Assembly: GCF_030247195.1 (NCBI RefSeq)
Contig: NC_080670.1
Coordinates: forward strand, 207,998,546-208,062,545
Origin: Topomyia yanbarensis
Lineage: Eukaryota; Arthropoda; Insecta; Diptera; Culicidae
Direction of reading: 5' to 3'
Length of the DNA stretch: 64,000 bases
Positions within the stretch are counted from its first letter, which is position 1. Each line of letters starts with the position of its first letter. Positions 48,256-60,759 of this stretch are shown in pieces. Below the pieces are notes generated by a model. The model saw only the letters and a list, made by a program, of their open reading frames with translations. It was not told the origin of the DNA and searched no databases. The position numbers and the translations under genes are program-made.

Positions 48256-51200
48256 CAGCGGCTGGACAAGTAGCACCCATGGCCGCCACCGCGATCCTTC
48301 ATACCTTCGGACAGCAATAAACCGTACCTAATTCGATTCTGCCGAGACACAGTTTCTGTAAAGTTTTCAACTCAAACTCCTGTCACACCAATGTAGTGGA
48401 CCAACATCGGACCGAGTGCCAACTGCGTGATTCATCACGCTGCTATTTTCAACGCTTACTTGGATTGCTTTTATTTCCACCTTCCCTTTTGGTACACGGT
48501 GGTGGTAACTTCTCTCACTCTTGCACACTCTTTGCGGCATGCCGCTATAAAAATACTCCATCACCTCTTGTGTCGGTACCTATACGTAGTAGCTAGCTAG
48601 CTTGCTGGGTACGAGTATAATCTCTCCTCGCGGTCACCATTGAATGCGGTACCGACTAGAGGGCCGCTTTTTAGTTAGAACCGTGGTTGATTTTTTTATG
48701 TTCCTTTTTTTCCTCAAATTCAACGATTATAACAGAGAACCCTTGGTATCGCTTGTGAAAGGAATTCTAAAGTGCTTTACTAGGTTTCCTTTCAATCTAT
48801 TCGCATTGGTTTAACTGGCATCAGATGTTTTATTTGTAATCGAGTGCCGACCTGTCCGGAACATGAATGGACGAGAATTCGTTTTGGGGCTAGTCAAAAA
48901 AACTAAATTAATCAAACATGTGACTATCCAAAGATTGTACCGTTCATGAACCAGTTCTCGCTGAAAATGTGCAATCATTTTCAGAAACCTGCGCCAACGG
49001 GACGTTGGAGTCTGCTACTCTGTGATACCCCATAATGACAGCAAACAGTGACTAGTCACCACCAAATCTAATCTGACGGTGCTGCACGCCGTGCTAACGG
49101 AGTCCACCACTCTCGCATTCCAAGCGGGCCGCCAAAAGTAGCACCGCAAACCGCAAGTTGACACAGAAAAATCCGCGCGAATATGCGATCATCATCGTCG
49201 TCTTCAGGTGACTCAGACAGACAGGGGGCAGTTCGGTATTTGCATCGAATAAATTAGGTATGGAATTGGGTCTCTGCTGGGGCTGACTTATCGCCCGGCT
49301 TTGTGTTTCGGTATCGTTTGTAGATTTAACCCGTGCCGTTCGTTACACGAAAGTGAACTTCGTACACAATCATTGGCACGTTCGCTGATTGTATCACAGA
49401 CGACGTTTTCGTGCTATAAAATTTCCGTGGTAGCTGCTGCTGACAGGACCGGTTGAAAAATTATGGTGCCATCAAAGCAGTCCACGTCTGGGCGGTATCC
49501 CAAATCACAATCATCACCACGTTTGTAGCGTCTCATTACTAACAATTTTGACGCCTGTTAAGCCTTCTGCATTTGAGTATTTCCAAAAACGCCTTCTCCA
49601 CATTAGACCCCACCAAATGGAGTTTCAAATGCTGCTGACATCAGGTTAGTTTGAGGTTGCACAATCTGTTCTAGATCTCATCTGCGTTGAATCATCCAGT
49701 TCTCAGCTTTGTGACTCACCACCGCACGTCGTCTACCGCCATACCGTGACATTTGATGTGTGATCTGACAGAAAAGAAAAAAAAAGTTGAATTGAGGAAA
49801 CGAGTTGAAGTTTTTAAGTGTACCTGCCCGTAGTGGGAGTAAGCAAAACTCACCTCAACGTCTTCGTCGTTTCGCTAGGAACCTTTTTGCGATGCAAATT
49901 GCAGTTCTTCATTTATATTTGGATATTTTCGGGGTGATCTTGCATTGAGTCAGCGTAAGTGTCAATCGAACATAAATGCGATGTAAACAAAGGTAAGTCG
50001 CTCATCATCTCTCAAACTCGAGCTGCTTGGCGATGTCTGTTTCATTTTTTTGGGTTGCTTTGTTTTTTCTTTTCACGATTTCGATGTCCATTAGTCATTT
50101 GCTTCTGAGGTAATAGAAGTGCGGTCAGCTGACTTTGTGTAGTTCAAGACAGAGTGACATTTTGAGGTTTACATTGTACTGTCGTCTGATGCCTCAAGAT
50201 GGATTAAAAATTTTGGCCAACAGAGCCGTTAGGAAGTGGAAAACGGGGCCTGTCTGAGTGACACTCTTTCATGGTCAATTGAGTGAATGCCCTCTTCTAC
50301 CAATCCATCACGAGGTTTCACACCACAGAGATATTCGATAGACAGCTACGGATCACAATATGGAAAGAAATTGAACAGACAGAAACAATCATTAACTTGT
50401 CGCACAAGCTGTTATTGCTGTTTCCGTTAGCAATAAAATGCCGCATCTAAGGTGCCACATGCTCACCAGACGTGACACTCTCGAGTCCGGTTCCAATGTG
50501 TCTAACTTAGCCTTTGTAGCCTAGCAACACTGTTACAATCAATTCAACGTCCACCCGCATAAAACCAAACGGATGCATCCAATGCAGTCTGTGATATTTG
50601 AAGTTAGTAACTACACAACCAGCAGGAGGCAACCACCACCCATCACTCCGGGTGATAATAATTGCTCCAATCAATCGATTGTTGCTCGGTGATCGATCTT
50701 TCTCTGCGGTCGACTGACCGCAGGATTCAACCGATCCGTCGTCGTCGTCGTCGCATCATTCAATGCTCGCGCTCCGCGACAATGACTCCGGCTTGAAATC
50801 GACACCCGCCGACAACCAAACCAATGGCAAAAACGGAACCACCGATGGTTGGATGGATGACGGTGATGTTCAGAATCGTAATCGAAATTGTCGCGGCTGG
50901 CTGCAACTCCGGATGGCGGGTTAAGGCGCTAATCTATTCGTCAGTTTGTGCGGTGTGAAAGGAAGTGCTAATATATGGAAGGGTATTATATTATCCCGAT
51001 CGTTGTTGGTGCAGGCAGACACAGATGCGGTTTGTTCTATTCTGGGAAATAAAAGCTTCAATCAAGGTGGGTGTGTGTGTGTGCACCCTTTAACGATTAC
51101 TGCCAGCACTCCAACAAAAGATAGACCAAACAGTTGGATGCCGGGTGGATTCTCAATTGCAAGTGGTGTCTGGAATGGTTTCTGGGAAATCGCAACGATT

Positions 51201-52064
51201 GCTTGGATTGAAATAACGCAGTTGTTGATGTTTTGTTTTTATTATCTGACAGCAGAAGTGCAGTTGTAAAATGTATGCTTAATCTCGTGGTGTTTAATCG
51301 AATTATCTGAAAATATAAGGCTAAACTGGTGAACTGTGAACTAATCCAAGATTGAACTTATAGCTCAGTCGTCCATCCAATGTGTGTTAAAATTCAGTGG
51401 AAGGCTGGTGCAGTCCTGTATCGTTGTTGGACTATAGCATACAAGTAATCCCATTAGAGTAAAAAATATCCTTCTGTTGCGCTTTTCACCACCACACCCA
51501 GGTGTCCATTACATACAAACAACTACCGCCTGTTGCTTGCTCGCCACATTTCCAATCTAATCAGAAGGCAAGCCTTTGTTCCAGACTATTATTTTTTATA
51601 TCGTCTCAGTCGTTACTATAAAAAATAGTATACTGCTTTCTTGCCTAGGCTGACGGACACAAAGAATTTCCTCTTCAAAAACATCCTCGATTGGATGAAA
51701 TTTCAATTAATTATCAGCTGCCAAGCAAAACAATCCACATTACCAACGAGCAGCTGTTATTTAGACTAGTTTGCCTTCCGATTGCTTGTTTGGTTTCCAG
51801 ACATTATTAGTATGAACTATTTTGTTATTTTTTCAGACGTAAAGTTTGTTTGAGCTAAATGAACGCAATTTACAAGAGGGGGCATATTTTTCTCAAATTG
51901 GTTGGCGTCTTGGGGACATTTTCTCAAGTTGTCACACAAGTTAGAAACACAATAACTTCTGACTTTATTTTGAAGTGCATTTTGCATAATTTAGCTATGG
52001 AGAACATTATCCGATCCTTAATCATGGAACACATGGATCTCGAGAGTTCTGGAGCTCAAGGATC
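48256..52064. other. Repeat-poor non-coding stretch
   Basis: About 3.8 kb without a recognisable gene or transposon, GC content a little higher than average, with a (gtc)n run near 50738. It contains a block near 50055-50095 shared with 32880-32920. It may be host intron or intergenic DNA with regulatory sequence, but nothing pins that down. Confidence 0.35.
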
Positions 52065-55000
52065 GTTGCACCTGGAAATCAGGGAGTTTCAACGATCCTT
52101 AGATCCTTGAGTTCCAAGGCTCCTTGGATCCTTGAGTTCCAAGGATCCTTGGATCCTTGAGTTCCCAAGGATCCTTGAGTTCCCAAGGATCCTTGAGTTC
52201 CCAAGGATCCTTGGATTCTAGAGTTCCCAAGGGTCCTTGAGTTCCCAAGGATCCTTGAGTTCCCAAGGATCCTTGAGTTCCCAAGGATCCTTGAGTTCCC
52301 AAGGATCCTTGAGTTCCCAAGGATCCTTGAGTTCCCAAGGATCCTTGAGTTCCCAAGGATCCTTGAGTTCCCAAGGATCCTTGAGTTCCCAAGGATCCTT
52401 GAGTTCCCAAGGATCCTTGAGTTCCCAAGGATCCTTGAGTTCCCAAGGATCCTTGAGTTCCCAAGGATCCTTGAGTTCCCAAGGATCCTTGAGTTCCCAA
52501 GGATCCTTGAGTTCCCAAGGATCCTTGAGTTCCCAAGGATCCTTGAGTTCCCAAGGATCCTTGAGTTCCCAAGGATCCTTGAGTTCCCAAGGGTCCTTGA
52601 GTTCCCAAGGATCCTTGAGTTCCCAAGGATCCTTGAGTTCCCAAGGATCCTTGAGTTCCCAAGGATCCTTGAGTTCCCAAGGATCCTTGAGTTCCCAAGG
52701 ATCCTTGAGTTCCCAAGGATCCTTGAGTTCCCAAGGATCCTTGAGTTCCCAAGGATCCTTGAGTTCCCAAGGATCCTTGAGTTCCCAAGGATCCTTGAGT
52801 TCCCAAGGATCCTTGAGTTCCCAAGGATCCTTGAGTTCCCAAGGATCCTTGAGTTCCCAAGGATCCTTGAGTTCCCAAGGATCCTTGAGTTCCCAAGGAT
52901 CCTTGAGTTCCCAAGGATCCTTGAGTTCCCAAGGATCCTTGAGTTCCCAAGGATCCTTGAGTTCCCAAGGATCCTTGAGTTCCCAAGGATCCTTGAGTTC
53001 CCAAGGATCCTTGAGTTCCCAAGGATCCTTGAGTTCCCAAGGATCCTTGAGTTCCCAAGGATCCTTGAGTTCCCAAGGATCCTTGAGTTCCCAAGGATCC
53101 TTGAGTTCCCAAGGATCCTTGAGTTCCCAAGGATCCTTGAGTTCCCAAGGATCCTTGAGTTCCCAAGGATCCTTGAGTTCCCAAGGATCCATGAGTTCCC
53201 AAGGATCCATGAGTTCCCAAGGATCCATGAGTTCCCAAGGATCCTTGAGTTCCCAAGGATCCTTGAGTTCCCAAGGATCCATGAGTTCCCAAGGATCCAT
53301 GAGTTCCCAAGGATCCATGAGTTCCCAAGGATCCATGAGTTCCCAAGGATCCATGAGTTCCCAAGGATCCATGAGTTCCCAAGGATCCATGAGTTCCCAA
53401 GGATCCATGAGTTCCCAAGGATCCATGAGTTCCCAAGGATCCATGAGTTCCCAAGGATCCATGAGTTCCCAAGGATCCATGAGTTCCCAAGGATCCATGA
53501 GTTCCCAAGGATCCATGAGTTCCCAAGGATCCTTGAGTTCCCAAGGATCCTTGAGTTCCCAAGGATCCTTGGGTTCCCAAGGATCCTTGAGTTCCCAAGG
53601 ATCCTTGAGTTCCCAAGGATCCTTGAGTTCCCAAGGATCCTTGAGTTCCCGAGGATCCTTGAGTTCCCAAGGATCCTTGAGTTCCCAAGGATCCTTGAGT
53701 TCCCAAGGATCCTTGAGTTCCCAAGGATCCTTGAGTTCCCAAGGATCCTTGAGTTCCCAAGGATCCTTGAGTTCCCAAGGATCCTTGAGTTCCCAAGGAT
53801 CCTTGAGTTCCCAAGGATCCTTGAGTTCCCAAGGATCCTTGAGTTCCCAAGGATCCTTGAGTTCCCAAGGATCCTTGAGTTCCCAAGGATCCTTGAGTTC
53901 CCAAGGATCCTTGAGTTCCCAAGGATCCTTGAGTTCCCAAAGATCCTTGAGTTCAAAGGAACCTTAAGTTCCAAAAATCATTGGATCATTGAGTTCCTAG
54001 GATCCTTGAGTTCCAACGATCCTTATCCTTGAGTTCCAAGGATCCTTATATCCTTGAGTACCAAGGATCCTTGGATTTTTGAGTTCCAAGGATCCTTGGA
54101 TCCTTGAGTTCCAAGGATCCTTGGACCCTTGAGTTCGAAGGAACCTTGGATCCTTCAGTTCCAAGGATCCTAGAGTTCCAAGGATCCTTAGATCCTTGAG
54201 TTCCAAGGATGCTTGGATCCTTCAGTTCCGATCCTTGAGTTCTCAAGGATCCTTGACTTCGCAAGGGTCCTTGACTTCTCAAGGGTCCTTGAGTTACAAG
54301 GATCCTTGAGTTCCAGGATCTTTGAGATCCAAAGATGCTTGGGTCCTTGAGTTCCAAGGATGTTTGGGTCCTTGAGTTTCAAGGATGCTGTGTCCTTGAG
54401 TTCCAAGGATGCCGGGTCCTTGAGTTCCAAGGATCCTTGCATCCTTGAGTTCCAAGGATCCTTGGATCCTTCAGTTCCAAAGATCCTTGGATCTTTGATA
54501 TCCAAGCATCCTTGAGTTCCAAGGTTCCTTAAGTTCCAAAGATCTTTGGATCCTTCAGCTCCAAGGATCATTTAGTTCCAAGGATTCTCGGATCCTTGGG
54601 TTCCAAGGATTCTTGGATCTTTGAGTTCCAAAGATCCTTGGATCCTTGAGTTCCAAGGGTCCTTGGATCCTCGAGTTCGAAGGGTCCTTGGATCCTCGAG
54701 TTCCAAGGATCCTTGAGTTCCAAGCATCCTAGAGTTTTAAGGATCCTTGCGTTCCAAGGTTGCTTGAGTTCTGAGGATCCTTGAGTTCCCAAGGATCTTT
54801 GACTTCCCAAGGGTCATTGCGTTTCAAGGATCCTTGAGTTCCTTGGATCCATGAGTTCCAAGGATCCATGAGTTCCAAGGATCCCTTAGTTCCAAGGATC
54901 CTTGAGTTTCAAGGATCCTTGTGTTCCAAGGATCAAAGATCCTTGAGTTCCAAGGATCCTTGGGTTCCCAGGATCAAAGATCCTTGAGTTCCAAGGATCA

Positions 55001-55160
55001 GGAATCCTTGAGTTCCAAGGATCAAGGATCCTTGAGTTCCAGAATAAAGAATTCTTGATTTGCAGAATCTAGGATCCTTGAATTTCAAAATCGAAGCAAC
55101 GATCCTCGATACTGAGAATTGAAGATCCTTAGCCCAGACTTTAGAAGATCCTTGATTCTA
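52065..55160. repeat. 18-bp palindromic minisatellite with degenerate 17/25-bp flanks
   Basis: The core, about 52222-53940, is roughly 95 head-to-tail copies of GAGTTCCCAAGGATCCTT. Each contains the perfect 12-base palindrome CAAGGATCCTTG. Most units are identical; exceptions include gggtcc at 52229 and 52592, cgagg near 53650, and units with CATGAG in place of CTTGAG (three, then two normal, then fourteen, between about 53190 and 53520). Outside the core the units lose one C (GAGTTCCAAGGATCCTT, 17 bp) or gain a second half-palindrome (25 bp), and they decay steadily to 55160. Five of the six frames are open through the core simply because 18 is divisible by three; none has a credible start, neighbour exon or splice pattern. 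Confidence 0.97.
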
Positions 55161-57949
55161 GGACTTATGATGAATGATCCTTGCTCAACGATCGTCAAAA
55201 CGAATTTCTTATCGAAATCGGAACCTCTGAGAATTCTCGACCTTACATTTATTTTATGGCAGTTCCTCTAGTCCCCAATCTCCTCTGCTTCTCTACTGGG
55301 GCGCACAGCCGAGGATCAATCTTTGGAGTGGTAAACACTCGTATTCGAAAACTCCAACTTAAAAATGATTGACTAACTTTTCGTGAAACCTGGTAATTCT
55401 AGCTTTTTGTACCCTTGGAAAGAGTTGTTGAAAGCAAGGACTATCTTTTGGTGTAATCTATGTCTTATCCGTTTACTGGGTGGAGAGTCCTAAACATTTC
55501 AAGGCCCAATACAAGAATGTTGTGACTATTCTCGATTAAATAGTGAAAAAAATAAATCATTCCATTCAGTTAAACGGAAATTATTACCGCTCAAAATCTC
55601 ACTAAAACCGCTACCGATATTTTGAAACGGGCCCCCCTATATTAATGGTCGATGTATCACGTATCGGTAGGTGTGTTCAAACAAAACAAATCAAACGGAC
55701 CACTTCAATTCCGTCAGCAGCAAACACCCATTGTCCCAGAAAATTGCCATTTTCGACTATGAAACAGCTGTTGTTGTTGTTATAGTCGTCGTCTCGGATT
55801 CGTACGTGGGTGCCAACTGTTGCGAAATGAAGGCGCCAGCAAAGATCACCTTAGCGCAGCGCACAACAGAAGGTCAACCTATTTGCACAGCCTACTCCGA
55901 TCGTTGGTTGGTTGGTTGTTTGGTAGCTAGCTGACGTCGGGGCGGGTGTAATTGTTCTTAGAGCTTTGTTGCTCTGAATTTGTAAACAGCAACAACTACG
56001 GAACGGAACGGAACGCGCGCATATGGTGATGAGTGGTATCGTGCTGAGGAGTGACAGATAGAGAAAAAGAGGGGGACAAGAATGGGCACTCCTGCGTTGA
56101 AAAGTGCAAGTTAAGCTGGGTTTATTAGGCGCTTCCTGTTTTGGGAGGGTTCAATTGTTCGTTTTCGTCGTTGTGGATGAATAGAAGAATCGAAACGTAC
56201 CGTTTGTTTGTGCGGGTGGGGAGCGACTGGGTCACAGTCGTGGGTTGCTAGAAGTCAGGAAGCTCGAACGGACGGGCGGCAGTCGTAAAGTCGGAAAATT
56301 GACGTGCAAAGATGCGGGAGGCGCGCAAGCATAATTGAACTGGATTTTGTTGTTCTTCATGTGGATACTACAAAATAATTAATCACAGTGAAACAGTCAA
56401 CTTTTTTCCGTGGATTTCTTCCAAACGAGTGCCCGTGTGTGCGCCCGCATTTTCAGTCGGAGTTCTGGTTGTAAACAATCTTGGCTATAGTTCGTTCTAC
56501 CAGGCCCATCAGAGATGCCGATAACTCGCCGCTCAATCCAACCGTTTATTTTATGGAAATGAGAGGCATAAATCATGAAAAAATAAACATTTTCCCCTCA
56601 AGAGGTTCCTTTATCAATTGACCTGTTTTAGTCCGGATCTAACCCGCATTTCTTTGTTCTTTTCATGGATCCAGATCTGTCGGAATGTTTGGTGAGATAC
56701 TGCTTTAGGTTTAGCTAGTTTGTTTAATAATTGTTCACGCATCATGTCCGTATATACAATTTCATATCAATCCGGAAAGGACAGCTATTTTTTTCTTTCT
56801 AAAGCTAGTTCATTTTCTTCCTCGAAGCAAAATAAAAAAACACCTTTTCAAATGATTAATACTTAACCAACCTTCCAGCAGCGTGCTTATCTTTCCACAA
56901 CAGGAGACTTCGCCGAAACGCTTACGCGACGCTTCGGTTTGATTGCAATCGACGGTAAACGGTAAACAACAATAACAACGGTTTGCACACCGCCACATTG
57001 TGACACATTGATTCGTCGTAAATTTGCTGTTTGGAGTGAAAGCAGCGAATTTGAGGTGGTAACCATGTCACCCTGCGGTAAAATATTAGCGAATTTATCG
57101 TCAAAGTTTGTGCTCATCATCGTCGCAGTAGGCGACCCCGATCTGAAGATTTACGCGGTATAGTCTGTGGTATTGCGTAAAGAGAGGGGGAGCAAACGTC
57201 AAAGAGACAATAAACAAAAAGAGATGCGCTTATAATAAACTTTTTAATAAGTATTGTAAATTTGTTGTCACTGTTCAAATCACGGACAAGTGCCGTGTGA
57301 ATCCACTTCCGGTGGATTGCCCAGACAGACCAAAATTAATAGTCTATTAAAACAATTATTGTTTGCAGCCTGCAAAATTTTCCATAAACCAGCATCCTAA
57401 CTGGGGGGCCTAAACTAATTGAGATACTAATCAGATGGAAAGATTAGTCCATAAACTCGAACCGAAGCGGGTAATAATAATGTGACAGTAATAAAATATA
57501 TGTGGTGCACAGAGTCTGACCACTGAAGTGGCGTAACTGCGCGGTCCCAGACCACACTAAAATCGCGATACCCCCCGAACACGAGTCAAGTGAAAGAAAA
57601 AGAAAGGAGACAGAGCAAAACAAAAAAAGAAAGAAAACAGTGGCACATTATCCAATCAAACACACTTTTCCATGCGGGCGCTTTAAACTATTGCGGGTTG
57701 CGATTTTGCTGAGGTCTAATGCCCACTTACTTACCACATGTCTGTCTCTATATGAACGAGCGTATAAATGCTATTAACTAATGGTAAAAGGGGAATTCAT
57801 TTGAAGGAGAGGATGCAACAAAAAATTGCAAACCGGATCACGCGGAATTGCTCATGGCCCCCGGGGGGAGGAAGTTGCGCGAAGCCTAGTCCGAACTAGT
57901 TTTGGGGGAAAATGTAAACAAAAAACAGTTGAAACAGTTGGTAGTAAAT
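55161..57949. other. Repeat-poor, partly GC-rich non-coding stretch
   Basis: From 55650 to 57700 transposon sequence is scarce. Features seen are a ggttggttggttg run (55905), tandem cggaa units (55998-56013) and a minus-strand donor-like gtggtaagtaag at about 57735. It resembles the block upstream of exon B and could include promoter or untranslated exon sequence, without proof. Confidence 0.3.
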
Positions 57950-57992
57950 TATCTAATTTTTTTTTTCTTCTTCTTCGTTTCAGGTAAGTTCC
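57950..57992 (+). promoter_or_regulatory. Candidate recursive splice site (ratchet point)
   Basis: A long pyrimidine tract (ttttttttcttcttcttcg) runs directly into tttcag, followed at once by gtaagt, so a strong 3' splice site (AG at 57982-57983) abuts a consensus 5' splice site (GT at 57984). This zero-length-exon arrangement is known from long introns of Drosophila genes. No plus-strand host exon was found in the window, so the host intron would have to extend outside it. Confidence 0.4.
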
Positions 57993-60759
57993 ATGTGATG
58001 CGAGGATAGTTCCCTAATCGTAAGTTGTAGCTGTAATTAAAGGGGATTGTCAACAGAAATTATTTCGATTAGATTAGGAATCAATGCAATTTCTACTCAC
58101 ATTGTCACCTAAAATCCATCAAACATGCATCTTCCAGAATTTTTTGTAGCGCCGTACAGCTTTTCTCGGCCCAGAAAAGAACTGCTGCCTCTCTTTTTTC
58201 TTGTTTTGAATTTACCGATCGTTTGTGAAAATTTACAAACTGACGTGTAAACTACGCATACTGAGATCTCGTATTTTTACTCTACCACCTTCCCTTTAGC
58301 TCCGGCGTCGCGACGTTTGCCTCCAAATTCACCTTGGAAACGATTTGTTTTCCTCCAAATTAAAACGTCAAAGCGGGCACAACCTTAATCCAACTTGATA
58401 ACTGGAAAGCGGTTCCTACTCAATTAATAATATTGACAAATTGTCGACATTTTAATCGATAATACAATTAGAATACATATCGTCAGCCCAATATGTGTTT
58501 CATTGCACAATCAATCCATCCTCGTTAGTTATAGAAGAAATCTAACTACATACATTCAGCCTGGAAGATGCCGCCGACCAACGCAAAAACATTTCAACTC
58601 ACAGATGACGTCATTTGACAGAGAGCTGCAACCGCCGTACACAAAACTGGAAACGAAAAATGCACCACCAACAGGGAGAGAAATTGCTGAACAAGTTTTC
58701 GGAAAGAGGTACGGGAAGAAAAAGTACGCGTAATAAAAAAAAACATAGGTTGAATCACCGGATCAAAGACGTCGGCTGCTTGCTGGTGACGACAATGACG
58801 ACGACGCACGGCTAGGTATGTGGTGGAACCGCGAAGCATACAAACACGCTTGTTCGCGGTCATGAACCACATGCTGCTGCAGTCTGCATGCGCGCTTATG
58901 CATTGCCAACCATACGTACGACGGATGACCGCGACCGGGTCTCAGACTCATCAGTGACTACTTTGATAATGCCAACGAAACAACAACAGCAACAACGAAC
59001 GGGTCGGGATGGTATTGAGGAAGAGTGAAAAAGGTTGATAGGAAACCGACAAACCTAGTATAGAGTTCCATCTCGCTCGTATTCTCTTGTTGTGATTGTG
59101 TTAGCGGTGTTGGGTTGCTTGGTTAGGAAAAAATGCCTATACTGTCCAGACAGATGACGGTGATGATGATGATGACGGTGGTAAATGTATGCGGAGGCAG
59201 GCGACTATTATGCTCTCCGACTTCCGTTGGATGACTCTGGGGAACATATGTTCGGCATCACCCGAACGTCGCCTAAGACTTGAAGAGAGTGGGAGATGAA
59301 GCGAAATAGATTCTCTCGATTAGGGGGGATATGCAGCGAGGTAAAATACTTCTAACCATAATATGGAGGAAATGTTCCAAGCTTTCAATCGAGAAATATT
59401 GGTGAAATTTTGAGCTTAGTATAGTTTACAGTAGTTCATACTGCTTTTTCGCCGCACGCTTTCCTGCTGTCGATTCCCGCTAGTCGCTGCTGCCATTGAT
59501 CTTAAGGGATCATCCATAAATGACGTAGCATTGTAGCAGTCACAAAGAATGCGTTTACATTTGTACCACTTTCTACAATTTTATTGTTTTCCTAACTGCA
59601 TGAGTGAGTGAGAAGGAAAAATCATGACTAGCTAGTCGGGTAGCATATGACACGCTTATGTAAATTAGGTGCGGAAGGTTGGTAGGTAGGGTGATCCTTT
59701 TTCCCTGTTCTTTTCATTCCATTTTCGGGATTTTAGGACCAACATCAACCTTCCTTACACCTTGCAGAGATACATTTCATGCACACGGCTGGCTTTAAAT
59801 ATAAGATCTCGTTTGCAAAGCACCATCAGCGATGGCCAAATTTTATCAGCCCCATAGAATCATCTTTGGTTTTTTTTATGAGTCATTTGAAATTTTTACA
59901 GATCGATGGAATTATCAAAATGATAAAGAATCGAAAATTGGTTGAACAAAAATGTTTGTAAGTCGGTCGTTCTTTTTATTAAAATATCAAATCATGTCTC
60001 TTTTGGAGGTTCATTTCATACAGAATAAAAGAAAACAATTCATTTACGCTTCCTATTTGCGAATGCGAATTACCGTAACTTTCGTTTGACTCCTTCCATC
60101 AAGTTTTGTACAGTCTCTTTGGTCGCTTTTTCGCCTCAGAACCAATTTTTGATAGTAACACGTTAATCACTTCCTCTTCGCTTAAATGCTTGCTAGAGGA
60201 TAACTTACATCTTAATACATGTTTGAATTCGTAAGAACTAATTGTATTTCGAAGCTTTCTAATCCTTTGATCCTTAAGATCTTCTTCCATGATCACCAGC
60301 CCCATTTATTGCATGTTCTTGCAACGGAGCATTTCCTAAACAAAACCTTCAATACAGTGGAAACACGATGTGAAAAGTTATACCCCATAGGTATTAAAGA
60401 AATTCACTGTCTCATCGTAATTTCATTATCGTTTCAATATGCGACTATACACCGTGTTTTAATGAAAAATTTAAGTCGTCCCTTATTTCGATCCCAAACA
60501 TTTATCAGTGAATGGGAGATACCTCGAGACTTTGGTGGATTTTGCATCAAGTAACTGATGATGCACTGACGATGCTCTACTGATTATTTTAAAGCAAACT
60601 TATTCATGATTCGGACGATACTTTTTGCTCGGCGTGTCTTTTTTTCCTTAGAGTCGGCCCGTTTGTGCTTAGGAACGACTTACCTGTCACATTGCAGTCC
60701 TGACTTGGTCTCAACTCAAAATCGATCGTTCGGCGTACACGAAACTCAACCAAAACACT
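57993..60759. other. Non-coding stretch with a solo MITE end
   Basis: No supportable gene. A single copy of the 23524-23814 MITE terminus is at 59506-59532. The block 58255-58375 resembles 37835-37925. Open frames at 58500-58740 and 60099-60305 show no recognisable motif. Confidence 0.35.
59506..59532 (+). repeat. Solo terminus of the 291-bp MITE family
   Basis: gggatcatccataaatgacg with tagcatt following matches the left end of the element at 23524 with one change. It is preceded by ttaa. No partner terminus was seen within 1 kb. Confidence 0.7.

Noticed and set aside
49415..49421. TATAAAA as a plus-strand promoter
   Set aside because: No initiator-like site or gene follows; the next ATG opens only a very short frame.
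50946..51269. 107-codon plus frame
   Set aside because: No domain, no homology that I recognise, and a gt-repeat inside it.
52079..53974. Long frames of 430-630 codons across the minisatellite on both strands
   Set aside because: An 18-bp unit keeps any stop-free frame open; five of six frames are open at once, with no independent start, splice or composition evidence.
52065..55160. CRISPR-like array
   Set aside because: Units are contiguous with no spacers, and the genome is eukaryotic.
60670..60690. Minus-strand acag|gtaagtc as a second recursive splice site
   Set aside because: There is no pyrimidine tract before the cag.
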